From Isoetes taiwanensis (taxonomy: Eukaryota; Streptophyta; Lycopodiopsida; Isoetales; Isoetaceae): 64,000 nucleotides of DNA. The stretch covers positions 4,790,028 through 4,854,027 of the forward strand of contig JAJEKV010000034.1 in NCBI GenBank assembly GCA_021234155.1, read 5' to 3'. This document shows, piece after piece, positions 12,099-22,684 of the stretch. Below the pieces are notes generated by a model. It was not told the DNA's origin and ran no database searches. It saw only the letters and a list, made by a program, of their open reading frames with translations. Within the stretch, counting starts at the first letter, position 1. Each line of letters opens with the position of its first letter. Made by a program: the position numbers and the translations under genes.

Positions 12099-12770
12099 GC
12101 AGACCCTTTTCCTCAAGCTTGAGGTTACGCTCATAATTCTCAGCATGGCCCTTGGAATTTAGATGGCTGCATTCAAAGTTACACATGGTATCATCTCCAC
12201 CTTTCCCATATTTATTTTCACATTCAATACACCAAATAGAAAATACTGCTTTACCATGGAAAACCTGTCCTTTCGATTTCTTTGCTTCAACTTCCTGCTC
12301 AACTTCTTCACGGCATGTTGCCATCTGGCAACATCAAATTTAGTTGCTAACTTGGATAGCAGCTTGCCCTTTGCTGAATTCAGACCTGGCACATCATCTG
12401 AAAAGGAAGCATTTTCAACTAGATGGAGTTCATCATCGTTTACCTCTTCATTGGTCTGATCCTCGGCTATGACAGTTTCGTCTATCATCACAAATTGGTG
12501 ATTTAGAGATGCAATGCTTTCAACTGCAGTCCTTTGCCTTTTATGTGCATGCTCCCCAACCACCTTGATAGTAATCTCGTCAGTAGAAACCTTAAACCTT
12601 AGCTCCTGCCTTGGTGTGAAGGCCACTTCCCTATCTCCAAGAAATACAAATTCTTTTTCATTCTCTAGCAACCCGTCCCGTCTTATTTCGTTTCGTACAT
12701 CCACATAAGTGCACTCGTGGGAGACGATGACAAGGCCAAGGTCAGTCACAACTCCACACCCATCATTCAA
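12099..12770 (-). CDS. 5' part of interrupted gene with C2H2-like zinc finger
   Basis: Upstream half of the exon broken by element A. An N-terminal segment (VVTDLGLVIVSHECTYVDV, FVFLGDREVAFTPRQELRF) is followed by a basic nuclear-localisation-like KRQRT, an acidic stretch, then a finger-like unit WCIECENKYG ... SHLNSKGH (C-x2-C then H-x5-H, BED/U1-like spacing). One frame change lies near 12325, either a single-base indel or an unrecognised short intron. No ATG is evident at the 5' end: an in-frame TGA lies just upstream of 12770, so the true start is probably in an upstream exon that I cannot identify. The last codons join in frame to position 1904 once the element and one copy of gcaga are removed. 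Confidence 0.55.
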
Positions 12771-13059
12771 CTTGATGACTCATGCCTTCTCCATTTTTGT
12801 CAACACCGCAAATAAGAAGCATCAAATATTAGAGCAGAAATATGCGCACCGAAAACTTGTAGAAAGGACCGAAATGGAGGCACGGGAATCTCAAAGAACA
12901 AAACTAAATAGACGAATCCTCAAAGAATGTCTTCTCGTTTTGAGAAAAAGTACTTCTAATCCGTTGATAAGAAACTATAAAAAAAGTTTTTGTGAGGCAA
13001 AAGCGTATAGGGAAAAAAAAAAAAAATTTAAAACATAACTCCGAAATGCAAGCACCCTT

Positions 13060-15590
13060 AAACGTGTCGCCCTCCGGTTTGATCAAAGCATCTAAGCCCC
13101 TTTAACGTATTTCTAAGTCCCTCCACCTGCAAATGAAGCCACTGAAATCGTGGATATCTGACAGGTCCGGCCCAAAACGTAAGACGCTCCTTAGGTATAC
13201 GTGCTTGAAAATGGCAAAAAAAACCCTTCATCGCCCACGCACATGTTTTGTACGCGGAAAAACAGGGTGAACCCCCGGGTCCACCCCTAGGTACTTGTAG
13301 GTGGGCGTGACCTCCACACAGCCGTCCTCGATATGTGAGTGCGGGGAGGCGGGGGTGGCGTGAAGAGGATATGAGAACCACCACGGTCTTGGCGATTCAC
13401 GCGCGCATGTCCAGAGCTTGTGCGAATGTGTCTAGGGCATCCGTGATGAGACCGCATAGCCAGGGGTGTGGGCGAGAAGGTCAACATCGTCCGCATAAAT
13501 GAGCTGGCGGATGACCCGGTGCAAAAGTCGTATGCCATCCCCCCATGCTCGATGAAGCCGGGCTCTAACCGGTCAATGTAGAGGCCAAAAGTGTTGGTGA
13601 GAGGGCAGCCTGCCGGACCCGATATCGGGTGAATGCTTGGTCCGTCGGCCGATCCCGCCAAAACAACTCTCATACATCCTGTATATGGCATTCCGCACAT
13701 GCAGCGCAGCCCAGATTGACGCAGTCTAGCCCACACTTTTCCTGGGACGTGTCGAAAGCCTTCGAAGTCCACAAAGCAAGAATACAAGTCCTGCGGATGG
13801 TTTTGGTTGTCTTCAATCGCGGTGCCGCAGCTGTAAAGATATGGTCAATCGTTGAGTTGGGGGTCTAAAGCCCGGCTTGTGTGAGGGCTCGCACATCTCT
13901 TTGCCTCACCCGGTCAATCAACTGCTGCTCAGAATGCCCGATAACAGCTTTGGCAAATAATGAATCCTGACCATGATCGTCCGATAATTGGTCGGACAAA
14001 GGTGGGTCGCCCGCCTTGTGAATGGGGACAACCCGCTTGTGGTCCATTGTCTGGGAAACCTTCCCCGCAATGCTCATTGAACATGGTAATGAGGATCGAC
14101 ACCGGCCATACGCCCATTTGAGTAACTTCGGCCGATACCGTTGAGGTCACCGCCTTCCCATTAGTCGGCCGCTGCGTGCCCTCCACAACATCCTCCTCCG
14201 CGAGAACCAATGGGGCCATCCCGGGTAGGGGTATGGGCGTCTGCCCCCTGGTGGGTCATAGAGCTCGCCGCAAATGCATCGTTTCCCGCCCGGGTGATGT
14301 CCCCAGCGAGGGCTGGGCTGGCCTTGACACTTCAAGGGCCAAAAGGTTCGAGGATGAGTGTCCAAAGCAGCGAACATCTCCCCTCGGTGTTTAGCAAGGT
14401 ACCGCCTTTGTCTCCTTCCGGATGGGCGCGTACTATGTGGTGGCCTCGCAAGCTGCACACGGATCCGAGAATGTGACAGCCGGGCGCTATGTTCTTTACA
14501 CTCGCATCAAACCACCGTTTCTGTGAAAGGTTGCCGTCCCCCCTGGCTCGTGGGGAAGTCTCCCAAAACACCTGGCCCGCGCAACCCGTAATAGCTCACT
14601 AACCAAGTCTGCATCGCTGCTCTAGTGTGGGGTCCCGCATAATTCTTTGGCAGGGTGTCCATGAGCATCTCGACGTAGTCCTCTGCCCGCTCATAACCCA
14701 ACCCGCAAATCGAGGGATGGCGAGGGGTGGCATAGTGGGGTTCACGGCAGCTTGCCAAGCCATGTCCAAATAAAGTGGGAGGTGATCTCGAGTCAACCTC
14801 CTTATCCCGACCGTCGGTGCCCACCCGGAAATGACTGATGAGATGCATATCTTGCACAACTACGAGCACATAGTCCACCACACTAGACCTTCCCCCCTGA
14901 TTGTCCTGTCTGCAGGTGCACTTGTGAGAAGCGGCCACTGTGATAGGCCATTGCAAATTATCAAGTCAAAAATACCGCATAGCAGGAGCAACTGTCTGCC
15001 AAAGCGAGTGACCTGGCTGTCATCCGATCCTCGTGGCGAGGTTGCCTCTGCGGGGCGTAAGGCCGCAGGACATCGTCAGCGAGGGGGTCAAGTCTCATGG
15101 GCTGCTCTACTCCCCCCGTCCGTGCATTGAAATCCCCAAGAAGGGCGACCCTACCCAAACTGCTTAGGCTGCCATGTCATCATATAGATCGACATAAGGG
15201 TCCATCCTATCCGCATCGGAGTGGCTGCGATAGAAGGTGCTCTCTGCGTGAGGGAAATAACAGGTGGCCAGAAAAAGAGGGTTGCCACTGGTATTATGCA
15301 CACGAACCCACAAGTACCGGTTGTGTCAATCGTCATTCGAGGGTAACCGAATGTGCCAAGGTCGCCCCGGTAGTAGCAAGCAACCCCACCATGACCCCTC
15401 TGTCCTGTGCAGGTATTGAAGACCGAGAAATGTTGGTAACACGCCATCGTAGTTCGTTGCTCCCGCATGCCCCATGTTCCATAGAAAGATGAGATCCATA
15501 TCGGCCGCCACTTGAGTTGAGACTGTCCCCCTTCTGCCAAGGGAAGCCTCGACAATTCCATGAGACCACCCGGAGGCACAATTCCTATTT
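13060..15590 (-). pseudogene. LINE ORF2 remnant: endonuclease and reverse transcriptase
   Basis: Endonuclease start LRVVSWNCRGF near 15580; catalytic-region motif LLGDFNARTG near 15140; end SVVDYVLVVVQD near 14880. RT follows: VVPIHKAGDPP and the LFAKAVIGHSEQQLIDR region near 14040-13920, DFEGF (14-residue core near 13770), GCPLTNTFGLYIDRL near 13590, and the catalytic YADD box (IYADDVDLL, complement of 13480-13500). Several frameshifts and stops make it non-functional as read. Confidence 0.75.
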
Positions 15591-15599
15591 GTCGCAGCC

Positions 15600-16376
15600 C
15601 GGTGGGGTATGCGAAAACGAGGGATCCGGAAGCAGAGGTCGAGTGGAGAAGTAGATGGAGCGGAGGCGATGTGGGTCGAGGGGGCGGGTCGTGAGGGAGC
15701 GGGAGTAGGAGCAGGAGAAGGGGGACTGCGGGTAGGAGAAGCAAGGGGGCCATGTTCACCGCTGACATTGGGGTGGGTCCGCAGCAAAGAGCGTGCGGGC
15801 GTAAAATGTGCATCCCTACCGAACCAACTCGTGGCACCCCCTTGGTGGCGATGCCTCCCCCTCGACAAGCTCTTATCCGATGCCTCCCGTTGTGCGTGTG
15901 AGGTCCCGGCCCACGTCACGGGACGCCCCTTCAAAGATCTTTGCCCTGGCGCAATATGGCATCACGCATTCTGCGCGATCCGCAATCGCCGAATATGACA
16001 ATCTTGGTTACGACCGGCGCTGCTCGGGAAATGTGAACCGCCTGTGGAATGTCATCCCCCGATCGAGAATGTGTGTTCGATGTTGTGGGCGGTGACTCTC
16101 CCCTCCTTCCGGCATGCCTCGGACTACCGATTGTGGCCTCTCCGTCTGCGCTCTTGGAGTTCCCCGCAGCATCAGGGTCGAGGGCCGGGTCCGTCTTGGG
16201 GTGGTGGTGGTGGTGGCCGGGATGGCGGGTGGCTTGAGTCTTGGGGCAGCATTGGCGTGGTTCTCGGGCCGGCCGGCGGCGCCGTGCATACCGGGGGTTC
16301 TGGTAGCGGAGCCGCCGCGTCCTCGGCCCTGTGAAGTCGAGAGCCCGGCTCTTGCGTGGCCTCTTCGCTTGGCCAT
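15600..16376 (-). pseudogene. LINE ORF1-like leader, low complexity
   Basis: A possible start at 16376 gives MAKRRGHARAGLS followed by Arg/Gly/Ser/Pro-rich sequence and a proline/serine run shortly before the endonuclease. No zinc knuckle or RNA-recognition motif is visible. It is called ORF1-like only from its position upstream of the LINE endonuclease. Confidence 0.35.
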
Positions 16377-16408
16377 CTCCCCTCCTTCGGGCCGCCAGAA
16401 TCGATTAT

Positions 16409-17949
16409 TGTGACGTTCCCCTAAAATATACGGTATGTATACGTATATTTTGGGCCACGTCACCACTTGATTAACCTTAGGAAAGGATACCTCCACGTGC
16501 CACTACCTGATTGGGGTAACCGGCCACATGTTCGCATCCCATTGGGCAAGGTGTCAACCCTAACCCTAACTTAGCCTATAAATACCTAAACCTAAACCAG
16601 AAGACACTTTTGCTCCTCCCACTCTTGAGGCTATTGTCACGCCCGAGTTCAAATCAAGATCCGTGGTCCGCAAAGATAGCACGGTTTAGCGGCCCAAGCA
16701 GCATGGACGTGTTAGATCCAGTTGTAGTGATCTCGAACCTTGAAGAATCGATGGAGACTCTGGGAGCAGGAGGCAATGCGTCAGGAGTAGGTATTTTGAA
16801 GCAGTTTCAGCTATAGGGATGAAGTAGAGTCATGTATTCTAGTAGAGCCTTCCTAGAATCACTATTTCACCTCATGAGCCGAATCAATGAACCCTAACTC
16901 CCTAGTTAGATTCATGTGATTAGGTTAGATCTTATTCTTATTGTTCATATGTTATAGATATGATATGGTTGATCTCTTGTTATGCTCCTCATGTATTGGG
17001 AAGGGGGGTAGAGACCTAGCAGCCTTATGTATGATGCTTCTAGATAGACCCATAATACCTATTATATGCGCCCGTGCATAGAGCCCACCTACTAAGGGAG
17101 TTATGGATTGACCGAGCACCGGATAACGGATCGCTGACGAGATGGTGGAATAGTCCCTGGCGAGCTGGCCATCGGGGACTTGGGCGCACTAGGCCTATGG
17201 TCGGTCACTTCCGTGGGGCGCATGGGTTCGCCACCCCCGATGAATGGTGCCGCCCGATCCCTCAAGAGCTGCAGGTGTCGGCCCGGGTTCTTGCTTTGGG
17301 GGTTAAAGACGTGAACGGACGTGTGTCGCCATTATCCTCTAGTCGCCCATCGAGTCACTGATTTCCGGGAAGGGGAGATGTAACCCGACCTCGCCTCATC
17401 GGACCAGGGAGATGCAACCTAGAGTAGTCTCTTCGGGTGATCCCAAGAGATTATGTATCCCAAGCTCTGATCCCCATAGCTCGATTTAGCCCTTCCGCAG
17501 TATGCACGGGGAGGGGCGGATGGAGTGGTCAACCCTTAGCCATTGTCTTATAGCCAGCCCCGCCATTGTTTATACTTCCGTCTGTATCTATCTTGAGACC
17601 CTAGCCATCAGTATACTTTCCCCATGAGTCAGAGCTTGGGTAAGCTTTCATGTTTTATGGTATATTGATCCTTCTGACGATTCTATGGATGGATGGATTG
17701 AGCTACCCTTCGAGGTAGACATATTATTATTGTTGTTAGTTGCTAGTACTGACATTTAGTTTATATGCTTCCGCTGATGTTAGGAGCCCATAGGGGACGG
17801 GCGTGCGAGACACCTCCGTGTCCCTTACCGTTCGGGCCATCCCCTAACGGGGATAGATGGAGGGCCCATCCAAAGAGACGACACCGGGTGGGGATTTTTC
17901 AGGGAGATATACTGGCCAGATGCCGTATATTGTCTTGAGAGGCGTCACA
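16409..17949 (+). repeat. 5' LTR of truncated element B
   Basis: TGTGACGTTCC...GGCGTCACA, 1541 bp, the same terminal signature as elements A and C but in plus orientation, directly followed by a primer site. No partner LTR occurs in the window, so element B is broken. A palindromic tract TATACGTATA lies near its 5' end. Confidence 0.75.
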
Positions 17950-17950
17950 A

Positions 17951-17962
17951 TGGTATCGAGCC
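17951..17962 (+). promoter_or_regulatory. Primer-binding site of element B
   Basis: TGGTATCGAGCC one base after the LTR end matches the initiator-tRNA-Met type primer site, confirming that 16409-17949 is a 5' LTR. Confidence 0.65.
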
Positions 17963-18958
17963 ATGTTCTTGGTTGACCAAGAACTAGCACTGACCATATC
18001 CCTGAATTAGTAGACTAATTGACCTAGAAAAAGGAATGGAATGGGAATTCCAACCTTGAACCTCGAATAGTGGGAGAAACTTTTTCCCCAATAGGAGGGT
18101 CATAGAGTTAGATTAAGTTTTGGATAAGGGGATAAAGAATGAGCCTAATAAACCTTCTAGAAAAATTGGAGTGGAAATTATGCATCTACATCAAATTTCA
18201 CATAAAACGGGTCGAAGAATCGACCAATTCCAAGATCCCAGTGAAAAATGGCGTAGACTCATAATTTACCAACCAAGGAGCTAACCATTACCCTAAGTAG
18301 CTAACTAGCCTAATAGAAAAATTGAGGGTAATTCCCAAATATGAACCAAAAAGGTGGGAAATTTTTTTTCCACCGTAAGAAGGTTGTTAGCAAGTTAGAT
18401 CTAGTTGTTAGGGTAAGCTAAATTTGAAGACAGAGTAAAAAGAAACCTTCTAGTAAATTTGAGCTCAAAGTTGTTCATGAGCCCCATTTTACAAGTGAAA
18501 ATTGAACGAGGAATCGCTCAATACGAAGCTTGCAAAGAAAATGGCGCGAAATGATTAATATTTAGCCCAAAAGAAATAGAAAAATATTGAAAGGTAGCTA
18601 AATAATTAGAGAAATTACTTTAACTAATAACTAATAATTATAATCATTGACTCGTAAGAAAGAAGAACCCCTATTCCTTAGAAGCTCCCAAATTGTAGCC
18701 CAAACCTCTCCTTTGCCCTTATAAGGCGTTTTAACAGTAATCTTCGAAGTTGCCAGAGAGTGCGCACTGAATAAACAGTCTGTAAGATCAACGAATAGAC
18801 ACCGTCAACAATGAAGAACTCTCGAAGAGGGGACCACCAAAGAATCCAAGTTCTTGGGAGGACCGAATAGGCAGCCAAGAAGAATGGAAGCCCAGCTTGT
18901 GACTCAATGTTGAAGCACTCGCGCCGACTCAAGCTCTTCAGATGAATCATGTCACTCT
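17963..18958. other. Leader remnant of element B and unassigned AT-rich DNA
   Basis: 17963-18650 resembles an untranslated retrotransposon leader, with repeated short phrases around gtgaaaatt and gaatcgac. From about 18700 weakly coding-like sequence runs into the H3-like pseudogene, but the H3 tail start (MARTKQ) is not present here. Confidence 0.5.
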
Positions 18959-19659
18959 ATGGAGGAGCAATCTCAGCAGCAGGAGCAATCCCATCAGCAG
19001 CAGGAACAATTCCGGCAGCAAGAGGTGCAACCCCAGCAGCAGGAGCGATCCCAGCAGCATCAGAACAATTCCAGCAGCAAGAGGTGCAACTCCAGCAGGA
19101 AGAGCAGCAAGAGAAGCAAGAGTACGAAAGAGAAGAAAAGTAAAGGCAAGCAGAAAATCGTCGAATGGGAGGAAGAGAGGCAAGCAAGGGAGAAGCACAC
19201 AAAGAGGCGTGAGATCGGCAGAGGGGGAACGTGGTCATTAGAGAACCACAACACGACAAACCGGAGGAAAACGAGTTGGAGAAGGAAGAACCACATCGAC
19301 AAGGTCTAGAGCAGGAGGCTGAAGGAAGAAAAATAGGGTGAGGAAGCCGAATATCAGTCGGACCCTAACGCTCTGCCACCATACTTGATGTGGCCCAAGC
19401 CACCAACGAAGACGACTCACCATGGGCCAGATCACAAGCACCGGGAGATCTGTCACTTCCAAACAGTGCATTAAGACGGGCTATCGAGTGATCTCGCCAG
19501 GAAGGGGTTGAAGTGGACCTGACCCAGCTTTCTAGGAGGCCGACGTTCGCGCCAACTATGCCAAAAGAGCCACCATTATGCCGAAGAATAGCCAAGAGGG
19601 TTACCGTAATGCCCAAAGATATTCACCTGGCAAGAAGAATTAGAGGGGCAAAGTTCTAA
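18959..19659 (+). pseudogene. Histone-H3-like pseudogene, copy 1 (insert region and C-terminal tip only)
   Basis: The 5' part is Gln/Glu-rich (QQEVQLQQEEQQEKQ) and leads into KSKGKQKIVEWEEERQAREK, which matches [18 protein letters not shown] in the H3-like gene at 63054-63975. The 3' end reads [19 protein letters not shown], nearly the canonical C-terminus of H3, and stops at 19657-19659. Just upstream an out-of-frame second copy, NYAKRATIMPK (19555-19586), shows a local duplication. The histone-fold helices alpha-N to alpha-2 and the N-terminal tail are lost. Two frames are needed, so this copy is dead. Its partner has the same order of parts, which shows that both derive from one unusual H3-like ancestor. 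Confidence 0.75.
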
Positions 19660-19790
19660 GTAGTTACATAATTATCTAACAATTTTGTAATTTTGATTTC
19701 AAAACTATATAAAGATGTTTTATTGCTTGTTAAAATTAAAATTTTATGAAAATTTGAAAAGTCAAATTTGACTAAAAATTTCGAAACCCT

Positions 19791-20329
19791 GGTCACACCG
19801 CGCCAAATGGGTTTCCGAGAGGCTCGGAATGGCTATCCGTGCGGTGTCACCGAATTTTGCTAGTAACTGAATTTTGCTAGTAATTGACATGTACTTGATG
19901 TATTCTTGATGTATTTTTAAAATATAAATTGGTAGATAGAATAATTTAGATGGTAAATAGAATAATTTAGATGGAATAATGCATGTTTGCATTTTACATC
20001 AAGCAAATTAGTAAACTTATGCACACGAATGAAGGACCCTGGTCACACCGCGCCAAATAGGTTTTCGAGAGGCTCGGAAGAGCTATCCGCGCGGTGTGAC
20101 CGAAGTACCGCGCCAAAATCCGCGCGGTGTGACCGAAGTACCGCGCCAAATGGGTTTTCGAGAGGCTCGGAAGACTATCCGCGTGGTGTGACCGAAGTAC
20201 CGTGCCAAATGGGTTTTCGAGAGGCTCGGAAGAGCTATCCGCGCGGTGTGACCGATCACACCGCGCGGCGTGACCGAAGTACCGCGCCAAATGGGTTTTC
20301 GAGAGGCTCGGAAGAGCTATCCGCGCGGT
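19791..20329. repeat. Nested-palindrome (hairpin) array, left part
   Basis: The first unit (19791-19851, 61 bp) has outer arms GGTCACACCGCG and TGCGGTGTCACC and an inner perfect stem TTCCGAG-AGG-CTCGGAA. Further units start at 20041, about 20138, about 20198 and about 20280, the later ones packed head to tail with GTGACCGAAGTACCGCGCC junctions. The last unit is cut at 20329 by element D and resumes at 42519. It lies 130 bp after the H3-like stop codon. Confidence 0.85.
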
Positions 20330-20926
20330 TGTTAGTCCTGTGCCTCCTGGTACAGGACTATTCATGCATACGACGGACCAAGTCAAGTCCAAGGATCCAC
20401 AGACAGGTACGGGTCAGTCGTCAAAGGCCCAGCAAAAGACCAAACAGCAGACCACGCAGTCAAAGCCCGCGTCTGCTACCAAGAGGCGACGCTCAGACAA
20501 GTGACGGCCTGTCACCCCCTGCGTCAGCGTCAGCGTGATTCCAGGCACTTCAAGAGGCACCGCCAGCATTCCTGCAAATCAGGCCTCCTTCCAGGAGTCG
20601 ACACCGAAATCAGTCAGAGTGTCTATATTGGGCCAAAGGCCATTGTACTATATATATGAGTAGAGTTAGCACATGAGTTTTTAGATGAGTTTTGAGTCTT
20701 GTCTCACTTCAGTTTTCTCTCTATTGCGAGAGCTCATGTATCTTCATTGACATCAAGGAAGTTGTTCTTATTATTGTGATCTCATTGTTCTCTTTTTGTT
20801 CTGTTCTCTTTCCCTTGTTCTTTTCTTGCAAATCCCGCGTGACATAGCTCCCGGATTCTCCTGTTAGATCCAAGGGTCCTCATAGAGGGCTGTCTTGCGG
20901 GAGTTCCCGAACCCAGACCCCAAACA
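20330..20926 (+). repeat. 5' LTR of element D
   Basis: 597 bp, TG...CA. It contains a TATATATATG box near 20650 followed by typical transcript-start sequence. The same LTR family recurs as a solo LTR on minus at 58542-59118. Confidence 0.92.
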
Positions 20927-20927
20927 C

Positions 20928-20946
20928 TGTCGCCGCTGCCGGGTCT
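20928..20946 (+). promoter_or_regulatory. Primer-binding site of element D
   Basis: TGTCGCCGCTGCCGGGTCT, one base after the LTR, resembles the TGGCGCCGTTGCCGGGGA primer site typical of Tat and Athila lineages. Confidence 0.6.
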
Positions 20947-20961
20947 GATCTTTCTTCCATC

Positions 20962-22684
20962 ATGTCGGCTCGAGGTTTCACTCCTGAAGAACTTCTCTGC
21001 CAAACGGCGGCTCGCCTGGAGCGCCATCAACGACGCGAGGCTGTTCGGGATATGTATGAGTCTGCCTATGACATTGAGGGTGGCCGTATCCGCTCCCGCG
21101 CTCAATCGGCCCCTCCTACCCCTCGTGCTCATTCTCGACCAGGGTCTCCCCCTGTCTATCGGCATTGTTCTCAACCTCAATCTCCACAGCATACCCCTGT
21201 TCAGCCCACGCCTCACTATTTCCAGACTCCTGACAGCACCTATATCAATATCCCTTCAGGTCATACCCCTCTTCCGTCACAACCTTCTTCACCTCCTGGT
21301 GGGATGGGCTACCATCACGTGTCTTTTGGCCCTACCCACGCTCACGACTTTCAGTCCTCTCCATCTTTTCAGCATGCTCTCCCTGTTTACCAAACCACTG
21401 ATCTCAAGCCTCATGAGGATGGCTCCCACGGCCCTTCCCCACCAGATGCTGCTTTTGCTGGACCACATGTTTTTTCAGTTCCACCCCCTTGCTCTCAGTC
21501 TCAGACTGTACCACCTCTCTATGCTTCAACATATCCTCCAACGAATCCACCGGTCTATGCGTATGTTCCGCCTTCACCTCCAACTCCTAATTTGAAGCTG
21601 ACTTATCCAACTTTCGGCAACACTAAAGGCAAACCTTTGGATCAAAGTGCTCAAGCTCATATGGAAGAATTCGAAGCCTTGGCCATTCTGAATGGTCATG
21701 CGCAACCCCAACTCAAATTTCATATCTTTTCGACCACGCTCAGAGGTGCCCCTCATCAATGGTTAAATGGCCAACAAAAGTCACTGGAAACAGAGTTGGC
21801 AAGAAATGAAAACTGCCTTTCTGTCTCATTACGGCACCACGGACGATGATCAATTACTCCTCAAGCAACTCAATGACCTTCAAGAAACCCACCTGAGTCG
21901 CCCGGGGATTTCAAGGACCGTCTCCACATTCTTGTCGGTAAACTTCAGGACCCCACGCCAAAGCCGGATCCTCGTCCCGGTTTTGCGGGGCCTTCCTCCC
22001 CGCCATTCGACTCATGACATAATACACTGCGTCCCAAGTCTCCGGAGCGAGGCCATTGAATTGGTAAATCACTTTCGGTCAATGTTTCTTCTCGGTGTTG
22101 CTCTCCGGGAACTCCCTTTCATGCCCCCGCCATGGTTCCCCGAACTCGTCCAGCCTCAACAAGCAAATCCACAACGCGCCCATATCTGGTGTACTATTTG
22201 TAAATATCACGGTCATCTGGCAAATGAATGCAACTCCTCCAATGGACCCCCTCATTGTAAAAGATGCAATATGTGCAATCACGCCACGGAAGAATGCACT
22301 CGTTCTCATCCTACACCTTTCCAGAATAAAATGGTCTTTCAAGTCCAAACCACGCCTCAACCCCAACAGTCATATCCGCCTCAGCAATATCCAACTCAAC
22401 AACCGCAGCAGTATCAACCAACGCAGCAATCTCAGCAACCACGGGGACAAAGCAACCGTCCTCCCTTTGATTCTTCTAAAGCTCAATGTTATCATTGTCA
22501 TGAATGGGGTCACACCACCACGGCGTGTCCTCAACTTCCTCAAGTTCAAGTTCAACTTCCAGGTTCAAATCAACCCGCTTCCATGCGTCTCACCGCGTAT
22601 CAATTGTGGGTGGCCAACGGTAAACAAGGCCCTCGTCCTGTTTTGAGAAAACCACCACGGCCGCCTCAACAACAACGACCATAG
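20962..22684 (+). pseudogene. Element D gag with three zinc knuckles (one frameshift)
   Basis: The ATG at 20962 opens a frame beginning MSARGFTPEELLCQ, with a long Pro/Ser/His-rich linker. Then comes the capsid-like block (LKLTYPTFGNTKGKPLD, IFSTTLRGAPHQWLNGQQ), which changes frame near 21800 and continues as MKTAFLSHYG. Three CCHC knuckles follow: CTICKYHGHLANEC and CKRCNMCNHATEEC at about 22187-22300, and CYHCHEWGHTTTAC at about 22487-22530. The frame ends at a TAG (22682-22684) after a Gln/Pro-rich stretch. It would form the virus-like particle and bind template RNA. Confidence 0.85.

Larger units (their letters stand above)
13040..16400 (-). mobile_element. Degenerate GC-rich LINE (non-LTR retrotransposon), minus strand
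   Basis: A G+C-rich block whose minus strand carries, in order, a basic/proline-rich leader ORF, an apurinic-type endonuclease and a reverse transcriptase, all in changing frames. No poly-T on plus is seen at the 13040 end, so the 3' tail is missing. The 5' end abuts the LTR of element B at 16409. Clade not assigned; the element is clearly different from the LINE at 27673-34487. Confidence 0.75.

Noticed and set aside
12709-13038. Basic coiled-coil-like frame on plus (KLVERTEMEARESQRTKLNR)
   Set aside because: Overlaps the 5' region of the minus-strand gene, has no conserved motif and ends in an A-run; probably chance.
15600-16400. Pro/Arg-rich frames on both strands of the GC-rich LINE 5' region
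   Set aside because: Most are composition effects; only the minus-strand frame next to the endonuclease was kept, at low confidence.
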